A stretch of DNA of 8,359 bases, taken from positions 1 through 8,359 of the forward strand of contig CAMJHI010000085.1 of the NCBI GenBank assembly GCA_946405475.1, read 5' to 3'. The notes under the pieces were generated by a model, which was not told where the DNA came from, did no database searches, and saw only the letters and a program-made list of their open reading frames with translations. Below are positions 6,511 through 8,359 of the stretch, in pieces. Numbering within the stretch: position 1 is the first letter of the stretch; every line of letters starts with the position of its first letter. Position numbers and translations under genes: made by a program. This DNA comes from an uncultured Clostridia bacterium (GTDB lineage: Bacteria > Bacillota > Clostridia > Oscillospirales > Acutalibacteraceae).

Positions 6511-7603
6511 TTTCTATATGCCGGCGCGCGTCGTCGGCGGCGAGCACGTCGTGCAGGCGCAGGCGGACCGTCTGCGTGAACTGGGGCAAAGCTGTCTGAT
6601 CGTCACGGGCGGCAGCGGCGCGAAGCAAAGCGGCGCGCTTTCCGAAATGCAGGCCGCGCTTGATTCTGTCGGCGTGCGGCACGCGGTGTTTGACCGCATC
6701 GAGCAAAACCCCAAAACCGAAACCTGCCGTCAGGCCGGTCAGGCCGCGCGCGAGTGTGACGCGGCATTCATCATCGGCATCGGCGGCGGCTCCGCGCTCG
6801 ACGCGAGCAAGGCGGTGGCGATCTTTGCCGCCAATCCCCAGCTGGACGCGGATGAAATCTACAAAATGCAGTTTACCGCCCGACCGCTGCCCACCGTCGG
6901 CGTGGGCACCACCGCCGGCACCGGCAGCGAGATCTCCGGCGTGAGCGTGCTGACCGATATGAAGGGCGTCAAGCACAGCATCAAGGGCGAAAAGGTCTAT
7001 TTCAAGCTGGTGCTGGCCGATTGGCGCTACACCGCCTCCTGCCCGTTTTCGGTCACGGCTTCCACCGCGCTGGACGCGTTCATGCACGCCGCCGAGGGCT
7101 GGCTCGGCCCCAAATGCGGCGACGTGCCCACCGTTTTTGCCGTGGCGTGCCTGCCGGTCATCTGGCAGGAGCTCAAACGGATGCATCAGACGCGCGAGCT
7201 GCCGAACGACGAACAGCGCAGGCTGCTCTATCACGCTTCGCTCAACGCGGGCTTCACACTCAATCAGTGCGGCACTTTGTTCCCGCACCAGGCCGGTTAC
7301 ATCCTTACCGAGCATTACGGCGTGCCGCACGGCCGCGCCTGCGCCGCGTTTTTCACCGAGCTGTTTGAGCGCGCCGAACGGTATGAGCCCGAGCGGGCGG
7401 CTTCGCTGCTGGCGCTGCTCGGCGACGAAAAAACGAAGCTCCTGACCGTGATTGACGAGCTGGCCGACTGCCACGGTCTGCCCATCGACCCGGCTTTGGT
7501 GGCGCAGCAGGTGAAGCGCTGGCAGACGGCGCCCGCCAATTTTCTCAGCACGCCCGGCGGCTTTTCCGCACAGGATGTTGAAAAATCGCTGCTCAACCTG
7601 TAA
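6500..7603 (+). CDS. Iron-containing alcohol dehydrogenase (group III)
   Basis: A 367-residue NAD(P)-dependent oxidoreductase of the Fe-ADH family that interconverts an alcohol and an aldehyde or ketone in the cytoplasm. The Rossmann-like N-terminal half holds GGGSALDASKA (95-105) and GTTAGTGSE (136-144), both nucleotide-binding motifs. The C-terminal helical half holds the metal ligands Asp192 and His196 (ALDAFMHAAEGW), His263 (FPHQAGY) and His277 (GVPHG), all four present, so it should be active. The exact substrate cannot be told; butanol, ethanol, lactaldehyde and 1,3-propanediol enzymes share these motifs. I placed the start at the ATG at 6500 (MSYDFYMPARVVGG), which has GAAGGAG at 6484-6490 and matches the family; the open frame further upstream only mirrors the preceding gene. 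The ATG lies inside the end of the metallophosphoesterase gene (11-base overlap), so the two are probably translated together. No clear terminator follows the TAA. Confidence 0.93.
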   Translation: MSYDFYMPARVVGGEHVVQAQADRLRELGQSCLIVTGGSGAKQSGALSEMQAALDSVGVRHAVFDRIEQNPKTETCRQAGQAARECDAAFIIGIGGGSALDASKAVAIFAANPQLDADEIYKMQFTARPLPTVGVGTTAGTGSEISGVSVLTDMKGVKHSIKGEKVYFKLVLADWRYTASCPFSVTASTALDAFMHAAEGWLGPKCGDVPTVFAVACLPVIWQELKRMHQTRELPNDEQRRLLYHASLNAGFTLNQCGTLFPHQAGYILTEHYGVPHGRACAAFFTELFERAERYEPERAASLLALLGDEKTKLLTVIDELADCHGLPIDPALVAQQVKRWQTAPANFLSTPGGFSAQDVEKSLLNL

Positions 7604-7691
7604 AATATCGGGTCAGATTATGCAAAAACAGCGGCGAAATCGGGCAATATTTGGTTGAAGTACCGAAAGTTTTGCAAATTCCGCAAATCGC

Positions 7692-7720
7692 TTGCATATT
7701 AAGCCGAAAAACGATAAAAT
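7692..7720 (+). promoter_or_regulatory. Predicted sigma-A promoter of gap
   Basis: TTGCAT (7692-7697) and TAAAAT (7715-7720) are spaced by 17 bases inside the AT-rich gap of 163 bases between the alcohol dehydrogenase and gap. Transcription would start at about 7727, giving a leader of about 40 bases with GGAGG at 7754-7758. Two GCAAAT direct repeats (7674-7679 and 7683-7688) stand just upstream of the -35 box and could be a regulator site, though this is weak. The rest of the gap shows no RNA gene or clear terminator. Confidence 0.65.
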
Positions 7721-7766
7721 AGCCAAGGTATACGAAATCCAAAAATAAATTTCGGAGGTAATTATC

Positions 7767-8359
<593 letters not shown>

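Noticed and set aside
6452..7474. Long open frame (340 codons) on the minus strand opposite the alcohol dehydrogenase
   Set aside because: Low-complexity composition and no recognisable motif; the plus-strand enzyme has all its metal ligands and nucleotide-binding motifs.
7604..7691. Search for a Rho-independent terminator after the alcohol dehydrogenase
   Set aside because: No GC-rich hairpin followed by a T run is visible; the gap is simply AT-rich.

Overview
The window looks like a GC-rich member of the Firmicutes, most likely an anaerobic gut-type clostridium (Oscillospirales or a relative). The evidence is the clostridial-style gene cluster for the ion-pumping Rnf complex, strong GGAGG-type ribosome binding sites, sigma-A-like promoters sitting in short AT-rich gaps, and coding sequence rich in G and C. 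Genus cannot be set from the sequence alone. The right edge is a 49-base run of C, which looks like an assembly or sequencing artefact at a contig end.

Left two thirds (positions 1-5519, all on the minus strand): one apparent operon read right to left. The order is apbE (FAD:protein FMN transferase), a small NusG domain II protein, a Gx/heptaprenyl-diphosphate-synthase-component-I-like membrane protein, rnfC, rnfD, rnfG and rnfE, with rnfE running off the left edge. rnfA and rnfB are expected just outside. Four of the six junctions overlap (three 4-base ATGA overlaps and one of 8 bases) and the other two gaps are 21 and 46 bases, so the genes are probably co-transcribed from a promoter at about 5559-5587. 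Rnf is a membrane complex that moves electrons between reduced ferredoxin and NAD and pumps Na+ or H+. ApbE attaches FMN covalently to RnfG and RnfD, so the operon carries both the machine and its cofactor-installing enzyme.

Divergent gap (5520-5679): 160 bases hold two back-to-back promoters, each with a TTGATT -35 box and a 17-base spacer. One serves the rnf operon and one the rightward genes.

Right third (plus strand): a membrane-anchored metallophosphoesterase of the YkuE/YaeI type with two altered active-site motifs, overlapping by 11 bases an iron-containing alcohol dehydrogenase. After a 163-base AT-rich gap with its own promoter comes a type I glyceraldehyde-3-phosphate dehydrogenase (gap), of which about 181 residues are readable before the poly-C run. 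Energy metabolism is the common theme: gap makes NADH, the alcohol dehydrogenase can reoxidise it, and Rnf links NAD and ferredoxin pools to an ion gradient.

I found no RNA genes, CRISPR arrays, insertion sequences or clear Rho-independent terminators. No wholly new system is evident. The points most worth checking are the flavinylation module with its two poorly understood partner proteins, a Ser in place of the usual flavin-acceptor Thr in RnfD, and the altered metal-site motifs of the phosphoesterase.
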